DNA of 5,587 bases from an uncultured Clostridia bacterium (GTDB taxonomy: Bacteria; Bacillota; Clostridia; UBA1381). The notes under the pieces were generated by a model. The model made no database searches. It worked only from the letters and a program-made list of their open reading frames with translations, and was not told where the DNA came from. Where the stretch lies: assembly GCA_934462945.1 (NCBI GenBank), contig CAKSJF010000103.1, positions 1-5,587 of the forward strand. The letters are read 5' to 3'. The translations under genes were made by a program, and so were the position numbers. Positions 1 to 5,587 of this stretch are shown here, in pieces. Every line of letters starts with the position of its first letter. Positions within the stretch are counted from its first letter, which is position 1.

Positions 1-136
1 CTTAAACTAAATGCAACTTGTTTTTCGTAGTAAATGCAGCTTTTAGATGTGGTTGCATTTACTTTGAAAATTTACGTGTTTTTTTTGACACCCCCGTTGA
101 TGCTATGTCATATTTTTTTCTGATGAACCGATATTT
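1..136. other. AT-rich non-coding region downstream of glgD
   Basis: This stretch lies beyond the glgD stop codon and shows no supportable reading frame. It holds three copies of a 10-bp word (listed separately), two T-runs (79-86 and 113-119), and a short inverted repeat TGACA/TGTCA at 86-90 and 106-110. In the glgD reading direction the sequence after that small hairpin is A-rich, not T-rich, so it does not make a convincing intrinsic terminator for the glg operon. No glgA or glgP start is visible here, so the operon either ends after glgD or continues beyond the left edge. Confidence 0.6.
8..61. repeat. Three copies of TAAATGCARC, third inverted
   Basis: TAAATGCAAC is at 8-17, TAAATGCAGC at 31-40, and the exact inverse of the first copy, GTTGCATTTA, at 52-61. 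Copies 1 and 3 form a perfect 10-bp inverted repeat. Copies 2 and 3 form another perfect 10-bp inverted repeat when shifted slightly (AGTAAATGCA at 29-38 with TGCATTTACT at 54-63). In a plus-strand RNA that second stem extends by G-U, C-G and U-G pairs to a 9-nt loop, whereas in a minus-strand RNA the two wobble positions become A-C mismatches. The copies could be a regulator binding cluster, competing RNA stems, or the edge of a larger repeat. No function is recognised. Confidence 0.6.
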
Positions 137-1258
137 CTAAATCGTTGTTCCTTTCGCAATTGCAATCGGATAGGTTGCCTGCCCCAAAAGCCGTCTGCCC
201 TTTGTAATCCGGACCTCCTTATCGAACACAACATAATCCAGCTTTGCATTTTCTTCAATGACAGATTCCTGCATAATCACAGAATTTCGTACCACTGCTC
301 CCTTTTCAATCCGGACACCGCGCGAAAGTACACAGTTTTCTACTGTTCCCTCAATCACACAGCCGTCCGAGATAAAGCAATTGGAAACTGACGCGTTTTC
401 TCCGTAATGTGCCGGAGACTGATCCTTGGTTTTTGTATAGATCGGACGCTTTTCCGAAAATAATTCTTCGCGGATCTCTTGATTTAAAAAGATCATATTA
501 TTCCGGTAATATGCCTTTAAGGAATCGATCTTATCTGTATAGCCTGTATATTCATACGCATATATGCGCATACCGCCCAGTTTTTTTGAAAGCGCATCGG
601 TCAGAAAATCGTGATCTCCTCTTGCGCAGCATTCGTCAATAATACTCTCTAAAAGCGCTTTTTCCATCACATAGACATCCATGCTGGTATTTGCCGTTTT
701 CGGATAATACGGCTTGCTTTCTATATCCACCACGCGGTTTTCCTTATCAATATCTAAAAGATTAAACCTTGAAAGCTCTTTTTCCGGCATGCCGGCGGCA
801 TTTTTATATAAAATTGTGATGTCCGACTGATTTTCTACATGCTGCTTCATCACAGCCTTAAAATCAATATTATAAAGATGCGTTCCCAAAGAAAGAATCA
901 CATAAGTCTGATGACTTCTTCGCAGGAAATCCCGGATTCCTGCTAAAATATCAATATTGCCGCGCAGAGAACCGTGTGCGCTTTCCCAAAGATTCGGCGG
1001 AAGCAGATTCAGTCCCTGATTTTTGCGATCCAGATCCCACGGTTTTCCGGACTTGATATGATCCATCAGAGAGGAATAGTTATCCTTTGTGGCAACGCCG
1101 ATATTGGTGATACCGGCAACTGCCATATTGGACAGCACAAAGTCTATGATGCGATACCGACCGGCAATCGGCAGCGCTGATACCGACCGGTGATCGGTAA
1201 TCGGTGAAATTTTTTCGGGTTCATTTAAAATGACGCCCATTGTATCCTTCATGATCAT
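137..1258 (-). CDS. glgD: GlgD, probable non-catalytic subunit of glucose-1-phosphate adenylyltransferase
   Basis: This is the GlgD-type partner of the ADP-glucose pyrophosphorylase GlgC, a cytosolic complex making ADP-glucose for glycogen. The protein has 373 residues, usual for the family. An N-terminal nucleotidyltransferase-like domain (about 5-255, with AGRYRIIDFVLSN at 32-44) is followed by a left-handed beta-helix of hexapeptide repeats (about 286-360). Key catalytic features of GlgC are lost. The glycine-rich AGGxGxRL loop is replaced by NEPEKISPI (12-20), the AKPAVPFGGKY segment is degenerate, and the SGDHIY catalytic aspartate is replaced around SLGTHLY (123-129). Only the ExKP lysine (Lys182) remains. 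In studied Firmicutes such as Streptococcus mutans, GlgD alone is inactive and boosts GlgC; the same role is inferred here. The ATG at 1258 overlaps the glgC stop (ATGA) and has AAAGGA 10 nt upstream, which favours it over the internal ATG two codons later. The stop is TAG. Confidence 0.94.
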   Translation of the reverse strand: MIMKDTMGVILNEPEKISPITDHRSVSALPIAGRYRIIDFVLSNMAVAGITNIGVATKDNYSSLMDHIKSGKPWDLDRKNQGLNLLPPNLWESAHGSLRGNIDILAGIRDFLRRSHQTYVILSLGTHLYNIDFKAVMKQHVENQSDITILYKNAAGMPEKELSRFNLLDIDKENRVVDIESKPYYPKTANTSMDVYVMEKALLESIIDECCARGDHDFLTDALSKKLGGMRIYAYEYTGYTDKIDSLKAYYRNNMIFLNQEIREELFSEKRPIYTKTKDQSPAHYGENASVSNCFISDGCVIEGTVENCVLSRGVRIEKGAVVRNSVIMQESVIEENAKLDYVVFDKEVRITKGRRLLGQATYPIAIAKGTTI

Positions 1259-2481
1259 TTTACTTCATTCCTTTCTGTGCGCTCTACCATAGACCCCTTT
1301 GCAATCTCCGTTCCCTCCGGAATCACCGCGCCGCTTTCAATCAACACAAGACCGTGTGTACAGAACGCGGAGGCATACTGATTTTCCGTCTGCTCGGTAA
1401 CGCCGATTTTTGCGCCGTCACCAATCACAGCGTCGCCGCCGATCATCGCCTTTTCAATCACAACATGGTTTCCGATTTTTGCCCCCGGCATAATCACGCT
1501 GTCCGAAACAACGCTCCCCTCGCCGATCCATACACCGCCCGATATAATAGAATGGCGGATTTCTCCGAAGATGGAGCAACCCTCGGTGACGGTACAGTTG
1601 CTAAGCTTTGCATTTTTTCCGACATAGTGCGGTGCAAGTGCAAGATTCCGGGAATAAATTTTCCAGCGCGGATCATTAATTTCAAACTTCGGTTCGTCCC
1701 CCAAAAGATCCATATTTGCCTCCCAGAGGCTTTGAATCGTACCGACATCCTTCCAGTAGCCCTCAAATTTCCAGCTCATCATTTTTTCATGATTGGCAAG
1801 CATTTTCGGAATCACGTTTTTTCCAAAATCGTTGGACGATTCCGGATCGTTCTCATCTTCCTCCAGATACCGTTTCATAATCTCATAGTTAAAAATATAG
1901 ATTCCCATCGAAGCAAGATTGCTTTTCGGATTTTTCGGTTTTTCCTCAAATTCTGTGATCATGCCGGTATCGTCTGTATTCATAATGCCAAACCGGCTCG
2001 CCTCCTCCCATGGAACAGGCATCACGGCAATGGTGATTGCCGCTCCGGATTTCTGATGCTCGGCAAGCATTTTCCCATAGTGCATTTTATAGATGTGGTC
2101 ACCGGAAAGCACCAGCACATTTTCCGGATTGAATTTATCGATAAAACTCAGATTCTGATAGATGGCATTGGCAGTTCCCTTGTACCATTCGCCGGCATGT
2201 GCACTTTGGTACGGCGGCAGCACATATACACCGCCATTGTTTCGGTTTAAGTCCCATGGATTTCCGTTTCCGATATAGGTGTTCAGCTCCAGCGGCTGAT
2301 ACTGTGTCAGAACGCCGACCGTGTCAATATCCGAATGAACGCAGTTGGAAAGCGGAAAATCTATAATTTTGTATTTTCCGCCAAACGGAACGGCAGGCTT
2401 TGCAACATATTTGGTCAGCGCGCCCAGACGGCTTCCCTGTCCGCCTGCTAAGATCATAGCAATACAGTCTTTACCTCTCAT
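1255..2481 (-). CDS. glgC: GlgC, glucose-1-phosphate adenylyltransferase (catalytic subunit)
   Basis: GlgC catalyses ATP + glucose-1-phosphate to ADP-glucose + pyrophosphate, the committed step of bacterial glycogen synthesis, in the cytosol. The 408-residue length is normal. The nucleotidyltransferase domain covers about 7-270. It has the ATP loop AGGQGSRL (12-19), KPAVPFGGKYKIIDFPLSNC (28-47), WYKGTANAIYQN (99-110), SGDHIYKM with the predicted metal/catalytic Asp128, EFEEKP with the sugar-phosphate-binding Lys181, and YWKDVGT with Asp245 (242-248). A left-handed beta-helix with hexapeptide repeats follows (about 284-400). The residue aligning with the E. coli fructose-1,6-bisphosphate-site Lys39 is Tyr25, followed by Val26 instead of Arg, so E. 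coli-type activation is not expected. The ATG overlaps the glgB stop by 4 nt. AAGAAAGG lies 13 nt upstream inside glgB, a long spacing that suggests translational coupling. Its stop in turn overlaps the glgD start. Confidence 0.97.
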   Translation of the reverse strand: MRGKDCIAMILAGGQGSRLGALTKYVAKPAVPFGGKYKIIDFPLSNCVHSDIDTVGVLTQYQPLELNTYIGNGNPWDLNRNNGGVYVLPPYQSAHAGEWYKGTANAIYQNLSFIDKFNPENVLVLSGDHIYKMHYGKMLAEHQKSGAAITIAVMPVPWEEASRFGIMNTDDTGMITEFEEKPKNPKSNLASMGIYIFNYEIMKRYLEEDENDPESSNDFGKNVIPKMLANHEKMMSWKFEGYWKDVGTIQSLWEANMDLLGDEPKFEINDPRWKIYSRNLALAPHYVGKNAKLSNCTVTEGCSIFGEIRHSIISGGVWIGEGSVVSDSVIMPGAKIGNHVVIEKAMIGGDAVIGDGAKIGVTEQTENQYASAFCTHGLVLIESGAVIPEGTEIAKGSMVERTERNEVK

Positions 2482-4424
2482 ACACTTTTCATAGCCTTTC
2501 TTCCCACAAATTTCTCGCTCTGCCCGTGGGATGACAGTTGTTTTTCCAGATAAACTGCGGATAAGCCCTGTAAATCCAGTTCAATGGAGCAGGGCATTTC
2601 GCCGCACGGTTTTTTCTTTGCACGGCACAGCTTCTGACGTTTTGGAAGTCCGCCGCCGTATTTTTTCCAGGCGCTGTTTAACAGAACAAGATACTCGCCC
2701 TCCTCCGGAACGCCAATCCGGTATTTTTCACGCTTTACCGGAGTGAAATTCAGAGCAACGATAATTTCGCCCTCCTTTGCCCGGCGCAGATAGGAAACAA
2801 CAGAATTTTCACTGTCGTTCTGCTCAATCCAGGAAAAGCCCTCCCAGCTTTGATCCTCCTCCCAAAATTCCGGATGGGAGCAATAGAATTCATTCAGTTC
2901 CCGGATATAACACTGGAATTTTTTGTGCATGTCATAATCCAGGAGCATCCAATCAAGCGGAGCATCGTATTTCCATTCGATAAACTGTGCAAATTCACCG
3001 CCCATGAACAAAAGCTTCTTTCCCGGAATAGACATATAATACCCCATCAAGGTCCGATAGGACGCGAATTTTTCCTCATAGCTTCCGTACATTTTATCCA
3101 CCAGGGAATGCTTTCCGTGTACCACCTCATCATGAGAAAGCGGCAGGATAAAGTTCTCGGAAAATGCATAGCACATAATAAAGGTAATCAGATTATGATT
3201 CGGTTTTCTAAAATAGGGATCCATGGACATATAGCGGAGCGTATCATTCATCCATCCCATATTCCATTTGTAGTTAAAGCCGAGTCCGCCCTCGCGCACA
3301 TCTCCGGTTACCTTGCTCCAGGCTGTGGATTCCTCCGCAATCATCAGAATATTCGGAAAATGTTCAAACATCACCTTATTCAGATCCTGCAAAAATGCAA
3401 TTGCCTCTAAATTGTGGTTTCCGCCGTAAATATTCGGTACCCACTCGCCGCTGTGGCGGCTGTAGTCACGGTACAGCATGGAGGAAACAGCATCCACACG
3501 CAGACCGTCAATATGATATTCACTCACCCAGAAATATGCCGAGGACATCAGGAACGAAACAACCTCTTTTTTGGAATAATCAAACACCATCGTTCCCCAG
3601 TCCTTATGTTCTCCCAGGCGGCTGTCCGCATATTCATAAGCCGGAGAACCGTCAAACCGGTAAAGACCATGTGCGTCCTTTGGAAAATGCGCCGGAACCC
3701 AGTCCATAATCACGCTGATTCCTGCCCGGTGGCAGGCGTTAATCAGATATTTCAAATCCTCCGGTGTGCCGTAGCGTCCGGTGGCGGAAAAATACCCTGT
3801 TACCTGGTATCCCCAGGAACCGTCAAAGGGATATTCCATCAGCGGCATAAACTCCACATGCGTATAGTGCATTTCCAAAAGGTAGGGAATCAGCTCCTCT
3901 GCCAGCTCCCGGTAGGTATAAAACGATCCGTCGGCATGCTGCCGCCAGCTTCCCAAATGCATTTCATAAATCAGCATCGGTCGTTGATACGGAGGTGTTT
4001 TTTCCCTCTGTTTCATAAATTCCCGATCCGACCACTGAAAACGGGAAATATCTCTGGTAATTGACGCTGTGCCGGGGCGCGTTTCCGAATAGACAGCAAA
4101 CGGATCTGCTTTTAAGACGGTTTTCCCATCCGCTCCGGTAACGGCATATTTATAAATTTCATATTCCCCGATTTCCGGAAATACACCATACCATACACCG
4201 GTTGTCCCGATTTTCTCTAACGGGTGAGAACTTGTGTTCCAGCTGTTAAAATTACCGCACAGACATACCGACTGTGCTCTCGGCGCCCAAACCGCAAACC
4301 TCCACCCTATTTTTGTTTTATGCGAACCAAGCATGCGATATGCCTGAAAATTTGTTCCCTCATTAAACAGATACAGCTGTAGCTCACTAATCCCTGCCCA
4401 ATCTGTTTGTTTTTCTGTTGCCAT
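2478..4424 (-). CDS. glgB: GlgB, 1,4-alpha-glucan branching enzyme (GH13)
   Basis: GlgB cuts an alpha-1,4-glucan chain and reattaches it through an alpha-1,6 bond, branching glycogen. Taking the ATG at 4424 it has 648 residues. A CBM48 domain (about 38-120, with WAPRAQ and GNFNSW) is followed by a GH13 barrel. The barrel contains YEMHLGSW (153-160), WGYQVTGYF (204-212), DWVPAH (241-246), GLRVDAV with nucleophile Asp311, AEES with acid/base Glu364, and LSHDEVVHG with Asp432. A beta-sandwich ends at AVYL (623-626). The extra N1 module of E. coli GlgB (728 aa) is missing, a common shorter form. About 22 residues follow the usual end and contain the glgC ribosome binding site. A TTG at 4448 would add 8 residues, but AGAAAGGA sits 12 nt before the ATG and the predicted transcription start is only about 17 nt from the TTG, so I prefer the ATG. 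It is first in the operon. Confidence 0.96.
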   Translation of the reverse strand: MATEKQTDWAGISELQLYLFNEGTNFQAYRMLGSHKTKIGWRFAVWAPRAQSVCLCGNFNSWNTSSHPLEKIGTTGVWYGVFPEIGEYEIYKYAVTGADGKTVLKADPFAVYSETRPGTASITRDISRFQWSDREFMKQREKTPPYQRPMLIYEMHLGSWRQHADGSFYTYRELAEELIPYLLEMHYTHVEFMPLMEYPFDGSWGYQVTGYFSATGRYGTPEDLKYLINACHRAGISVIMDWVPAHFPKDAHGLYRFDGSPAYEYADSRLGEHKDWGTMVFDYSKKEVVSFLMSSAYFWVSEYHIDGLRVDAVSSMLYRDYSRHSGEWVPNIYGGNHNLEAIAFLQDLNKVMFEHFPNILMIAEESTAWSKVTGDVREGGLGFNYKWNMGWMNDTLRYMSMDPYFRKPNHNLITFIMCYAFSENFILPLSHDEVVHGKHSLVDKMYGSYEEKFASYRTLMGYYMSIPGKKLLFMGGEFAQFIEWKYDAPLDWMLLDYDMHKKFQCYIRELNEFYCSHPEFWEEDQSWEGFSWIEQNDSENSVVSYLRRAKEGEIIVALNFTPVKREKYRIGVPEEGEYLVLLNSAWKKYGGGLPKRQKLCRAKKKPCGEMPCSIELDLQGLSAVYLEKQLSSHGQSEKFVGRKAMKSV

Positions 4425-4436
4425 CCTGTCTGCCAA

Positions 4437-4444
4437 TCCTTTCT
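4437..4444 (-). promoter_or_regulatory. glgB: glgB ribosome binding site, decides the start
   Basis: The minus strand reads AGAAAGGA here, 12 nt before the ATG at 4424. A TTG at 4448 lies upstream of this site and has only a weak AGAG-like sequence before it. A TTG at 4436 directly abuts the site and cannot use it. The site therefore supports the ATG, although the spacing is somewhat long. Confidence 0.6.
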
Positions 4445-4471
4445 GCAAAATTTATCTCTATGATTGTATTT

Positions 4472-4500
4472 ATTATACCACATTTTCTTTTGTCAGTAAA
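4472..4500 (-). promoter_or_regulatory. Predicted sigma-A promoter of the glgBCD operon
   Basis: Read on the minus strand, a -35 element TTTACT (4495-4500, 4 of 6 matches to TTGACA) is followed by an exact 17-nt spacer and a perfect -10 TATAAT (4472-4477). TGG immediately before it makes an extended -10 (TGnTATAAT). The start of transcription would fall near 4465, giving a leader of about 40 nt before the glgB ATG at 4424. No hairpin or riboswitch fits in that leader. Confidence 0.75.
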
Positions 4501-4517
4501 GTATAGTGAGTTATAAA
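4490..4517 (+). promoter_or_regulatory. Candidate plus-strand promoter toward uxaB
   Basis: TTGTCA (4490-4495, 5 of 6 matches to the -35 consensus) and TATAAA (4512-4517, 5 of 6 to the -10) are separated by 16 nt. It is the best plus-strand pair I found in the gap. It would leave a long leader of about 260 nt before the uxaB ATG, which is unusual, so a nearer weak promoter (for example TTGTTA at 4673-4678 with TAAAAA at 4696-4701, 17 nt apart) remains possible. Its -35 region shares a base with the -35 element of the opposing glgB promoter. Confidence 0.35.
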
Positions 4518-4532
4518 TTTAACATAATTTTT

Positions 4533-4549
4533 TTGTATATATTGTATAT
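4533..4549. repeat. Tandem TTGTATAT pair
   Basis: TTGTATAT occurs at 4533-4540 and again at 4542-4549, a period of 9 nt. It may be a chance product of AT-rich DNA or part of a promoter. The second copy is 16 nt upstream of TATATT (4564-4569), but its match to a -35 element is poor. Confidence 0.35.
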
Positions 4550-4607
4550 TGTTGGAGAAAACCTATATTTTTTGTAAGAATTTTATGAATGATAAGGAAA
4601 AATGTCA

Positions 4608-4622
4608 TTTCAAACGCTACCC
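4608..4622. promoter_or_regulatory. Weak cre-like (CcpA) candidate upstream of uxaB
   Basis: TTTCAAACGCTACCC fits the loose catabolite-responsive consensus WTGNAANCGNWNNCW except at two positions: T in place of the first G, and C at the last W. Sugar-acid genes in Firmicutes are often under carbon catabolite control, which makes the position plausible. With two mismatches the sequence alone is not strong evidence. Confidence 0.2.
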
Positions 4623-4771
4623 TCAGCATAACAGATTCTGTCCGGAAAGTCAATCAAATAGAGTTTGCTTTTTTGTTAATCCTATGTTAAAACCGTAAAA
4701 AAACAAAGAAAACAACAAAATATCGTTATAGATTTAAGGAAACTAAGAAAATTTATTTTTATAATAAAACC

Positions 4772-4777
4772 AGGAGG
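4772..4777 (+). promoter_or_regulatory. uxaB: uxaB ribosome binding site AGGAGG
   Basis: This is a perfect Shine-Dalgarno core, 8 nt before the ATG at 4786. Two earlier ATGs (4778 and 4781) are closer to it, but both lie in one frame that ends after one to three codons at a TGA overlapping the uxaB ATG. The spacing and the open frame single out 4786 as the start. Confidence 0.9.
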
Positions 4778-4785
4778 ATGATGTT

Positions 4786-5587
4786 ATGAGAAAAGAAACA
4801 ATTCTGCAATTTGGCGAGGGCGGATTTCTGCGCGGTTTTTTTGACTGGATGCTGGAAAAAATGCACCGTGCCGGCGTGTATGACGGACAGGCGGTTGTGG
4901 TGCAGCCAATCCGGGAGGGAAAATGCCGTGTGCTTTCTGAGCACGGCTGCCGTTATACGCACATTATGCGCGGCAGCGAGGGAACGGAGAAAACAGAGAT
5001 TTCCTCTATTTCGCGTGCATTTTCGCCTTATGAGGATTATGACGCATATTTAAAGCTGTCGGAAAATCCGGCACTTCGGTTTATCGTTTCAAACACAACC
5101 GAGGCAGGTATTTCCTATGTTGCCGGGGATACGCTTTCCGACCGTCCGCCCAAAAGCTTTCCGGCAAAGGTGACGGCGCTTTTGTGGCGGCGGTATCAGG
5201 CAGGGTTGCCGGGCTTTGTGTTTCTTCCCTGCGAACTCATTGACCGCAACGGCGATCAGCTGAAAAAAATTGTTTTACAGTATGCCGCAGAATGGTCTTT
5301 GCCCGAAGCGTTTCGCTCCTGGATTGAGCAGGAAAATACATTTTGCTGCACTTTAGTAGATCGGATTGTAACCGGGTGTCCGAGAGAGGAATTTCCGGAA
5401 CCGGAGCTTGAGGGAGGACTTTTAAACACCTCGGAATACTATCATCTTTGGGTGATTGAGGGAGCAGAGAATCTCTTTTGTGAGCTGCCGCTCGACCGCG
5501 CCGGGCTGAATGTGATCCTTGCGAAAAATCTGGACGCATACCGCACCAGAAAGATTCGGATTTTAAACGGTGCGCATACGGTTTTAG
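4786..5587 (+). CDS. uxaB: UxaB, tagaturonate reductase (altronate oxidoreductase), 3' end cut by the window
   Basis: The predicted enzyme reduces D-tagaturonate to D-altronate with NADH in cytosolic galacturonate (pectin) breakdown, between UxaC and UxaA. It belongs to the polyol-specific long-chain (mannitol) dehydrogenase family. The 267 codons present are a little over half of the usual length of about 480, and the frame is open to the edge. Motifs are QFGEGGFLRGFFDW (8-21, NAD-binding GxGxxxR), SNTTEAGI (102-109), FPAKVTALL (125-133), PCELIDRNGD (148-157), FCCTLVDRIVTG (186-197) and RKIRILNGAHT (255-265). The last contains the family K-x4-N-x2-H signature as Lys256, Asn261 and His264, with Lys256 the predicted catalytic base. 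SNTTEAGI and CELID resemble E. coli UxaB as I recall it, and the N-terminus differs from mannonate-type UxuB. E. coli UxaB has GEGNFLRAF where this protein has GEGGFLRGF. It is transcribed divergently from glgB. Confidence 0.92.
   Translation, partial: MRKETILQFGEGGFLRGFFDWMLEKMHRAGVYDGQAVVVQPIREGKCRVLSEHGCRYTHIMRGSEGTEKTEISSISRAFSPYEDYDAYLKLSENPALRFIVSNTTEAGISYVAGDTLSDRPPKSFPAKVTALLWRRYQAGLPGFVFLPCELIDRNGDQLKKIVLQYAAEWSLPEAFRSWIEQENTFCCTLVDRIVTGCPREEFPEPELEGGLLNTSEYYHLWVIEGAENLFCELPLDRAGLNVILAKNLDAYRTRKIRILNGAHTVL

Larger units (their letters stand above)
4449..4785. other. Divergent intergenic region between glgB and uxaB
   Basis: These 337 bases are very AT-rich and hold no supportable gene. 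The glgB promoter is at the left end and the uxaB ribosome binding site at the right end. Between them I see a candidate plus-strand promoter (4490-4517), an imperfect palindrome GTTA-N6-TAAC (4510-4523) over its -10, a tandem TTGTATAT (4533-4540 and 4542-4549), a weak cre-like sequence (4608-4622), and two GTTAA words 11 nt apart (4675-4679 and 4686-4690). I found no intrinsic terminator, riboswitch or stable hairpin. Confidence 0.6.

Noticed and set aside
85..113. Perfect TTGACA (85-90) on the plus strand as a promoter facing into glgD
   Set aside because: At 17-nt spacing the -10 position reads TCATAT, only 3 of 6 matches. No better -10 lies at 16-18 nt, and no gene follows on that strand.
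77..119. TGACA/TGTCA hairpin between T-runs as an intrinsic terminator
   Set aside because: The stem has only 5 bp with a 15-nt loop and little GC. In the glgD direction the flank is an A-run, so it cannot be a classical terminator for the glg operon.
1153..1190. 12-bp direct repeat GATACCGACCGG at 1153-1164 and 1179-1190 within glgD
   Set aside because: The two copies are read in different frames (GRYR and RSVS), both inside a conserved coding segment. A chance match is the simplest explanation.
1354..2250. 298-codon open frame on the plus strand opposite glgC
   Set aside because: It lies entirely antisense to a clear GlgC. Its product shows no family motif, and it has no convincing ribosome binding site or conserved start.
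2850..4064. Several plus-strand open frames opposite glgB
   Set aside because: They are antisense shadows of a well-supported branching enzyme with all catalytic motifs in the minus frame. Their products are low-complexity and unrecognisable.
4424..4448. TTG start at 4448 giving a 656-residue GlgB
   Set aside because: It has no good ribosome binding site, and AGAAAGGA is well placed for the ATG at 4424. The extra 8 residues are not part of the conserved fold.
4778..4789. Tiny leader frame ATG ATG TTA TGA overlapping the uxaB ATG
   Set aside because: The ATGs are 0-3 nt from AGGAGG, too close for initiation. The overlap with the real start is most likely incidental.
4759..4962. Minus-strand 67-codon frame overlapping the uxaB start
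   Set aside because: It runs across the uxaB ribosome binding site and its conserved N-terminus in antisense. No protein features support it.
5237..5539. 100-codon minus-strand frame inside uxaB
   Set aside because: It is antisense to conserved UxaB motifs (FCCTLVDRIVTG and neighbours) and has no recognisable domain.

Overview
The window looks like a piece of the chromosome of a Gram-positive anaerobe of the Firmicutes/Clostridia, most likely a gut-type Lachnospiraceae or Ruminococcaceae relative. This is inferred from three things. ADP-glucose pyrophosphorylase is split into separate GlgC and GlgD polypeptides, a Firmicutes trait. The ribosome binding sites are strong and purine-rich (AGAAAGGA, AGGAGG). 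The intergenic DNA is very AT-rich while the genes have moderate GC. Genus cannot be fixed from the sequence alone.

Layout. Positions 1-136 are non-coding, AT-rich, and carry three copies of a 10-bp word, one of them inverted. Positions 137-4424 on the minus strand hold a compact glycogen-synthesis operon, transcribed glgB, glgC, glgD. Each junction is a 4-nt ATGA start/stop overlap. A good sigma-A-type promoter (TTTACT, 17 nt, extended -10 TATAAT) lies just upstream of glgB. Positions 4449-4785 are a divergent intergenic region. From 4786 to the window edge, the plus strand carries the first 267 codons of a tagaturonate reductase (altronate oxidoreductase, uxaB), preceded by a perfect AGGAGG.

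How the genes work together. GlgC, probably with the catalytically degenerate partner GlgD, makes ADP-glucose from ATP and glucose-1-phosphate. A glycogen synthase (GlgA, not in this window) would polymerise it, and GlgB introduces alpha-1,6 branches. UxaB belongs to galacturonate (pectin sugar) catabolism and reduces tagaturonate to altronate. It is a separate pathway that shares only the intergenic control region. Candidate promoters for the two directions overlap near 4472-4517, so coordinated or mutually exclusive expression is possible but unproven.

I found no mobile element, CRISPR array, RNA gene or novel defence or biosynthetic system. The genes are ordinary metabolic genes. The items most worth a second look are the left-edge repeat set, the overlapping divergent promoter arrangement, and the sequence evidence that GlgD is a non-catalytic subunit.
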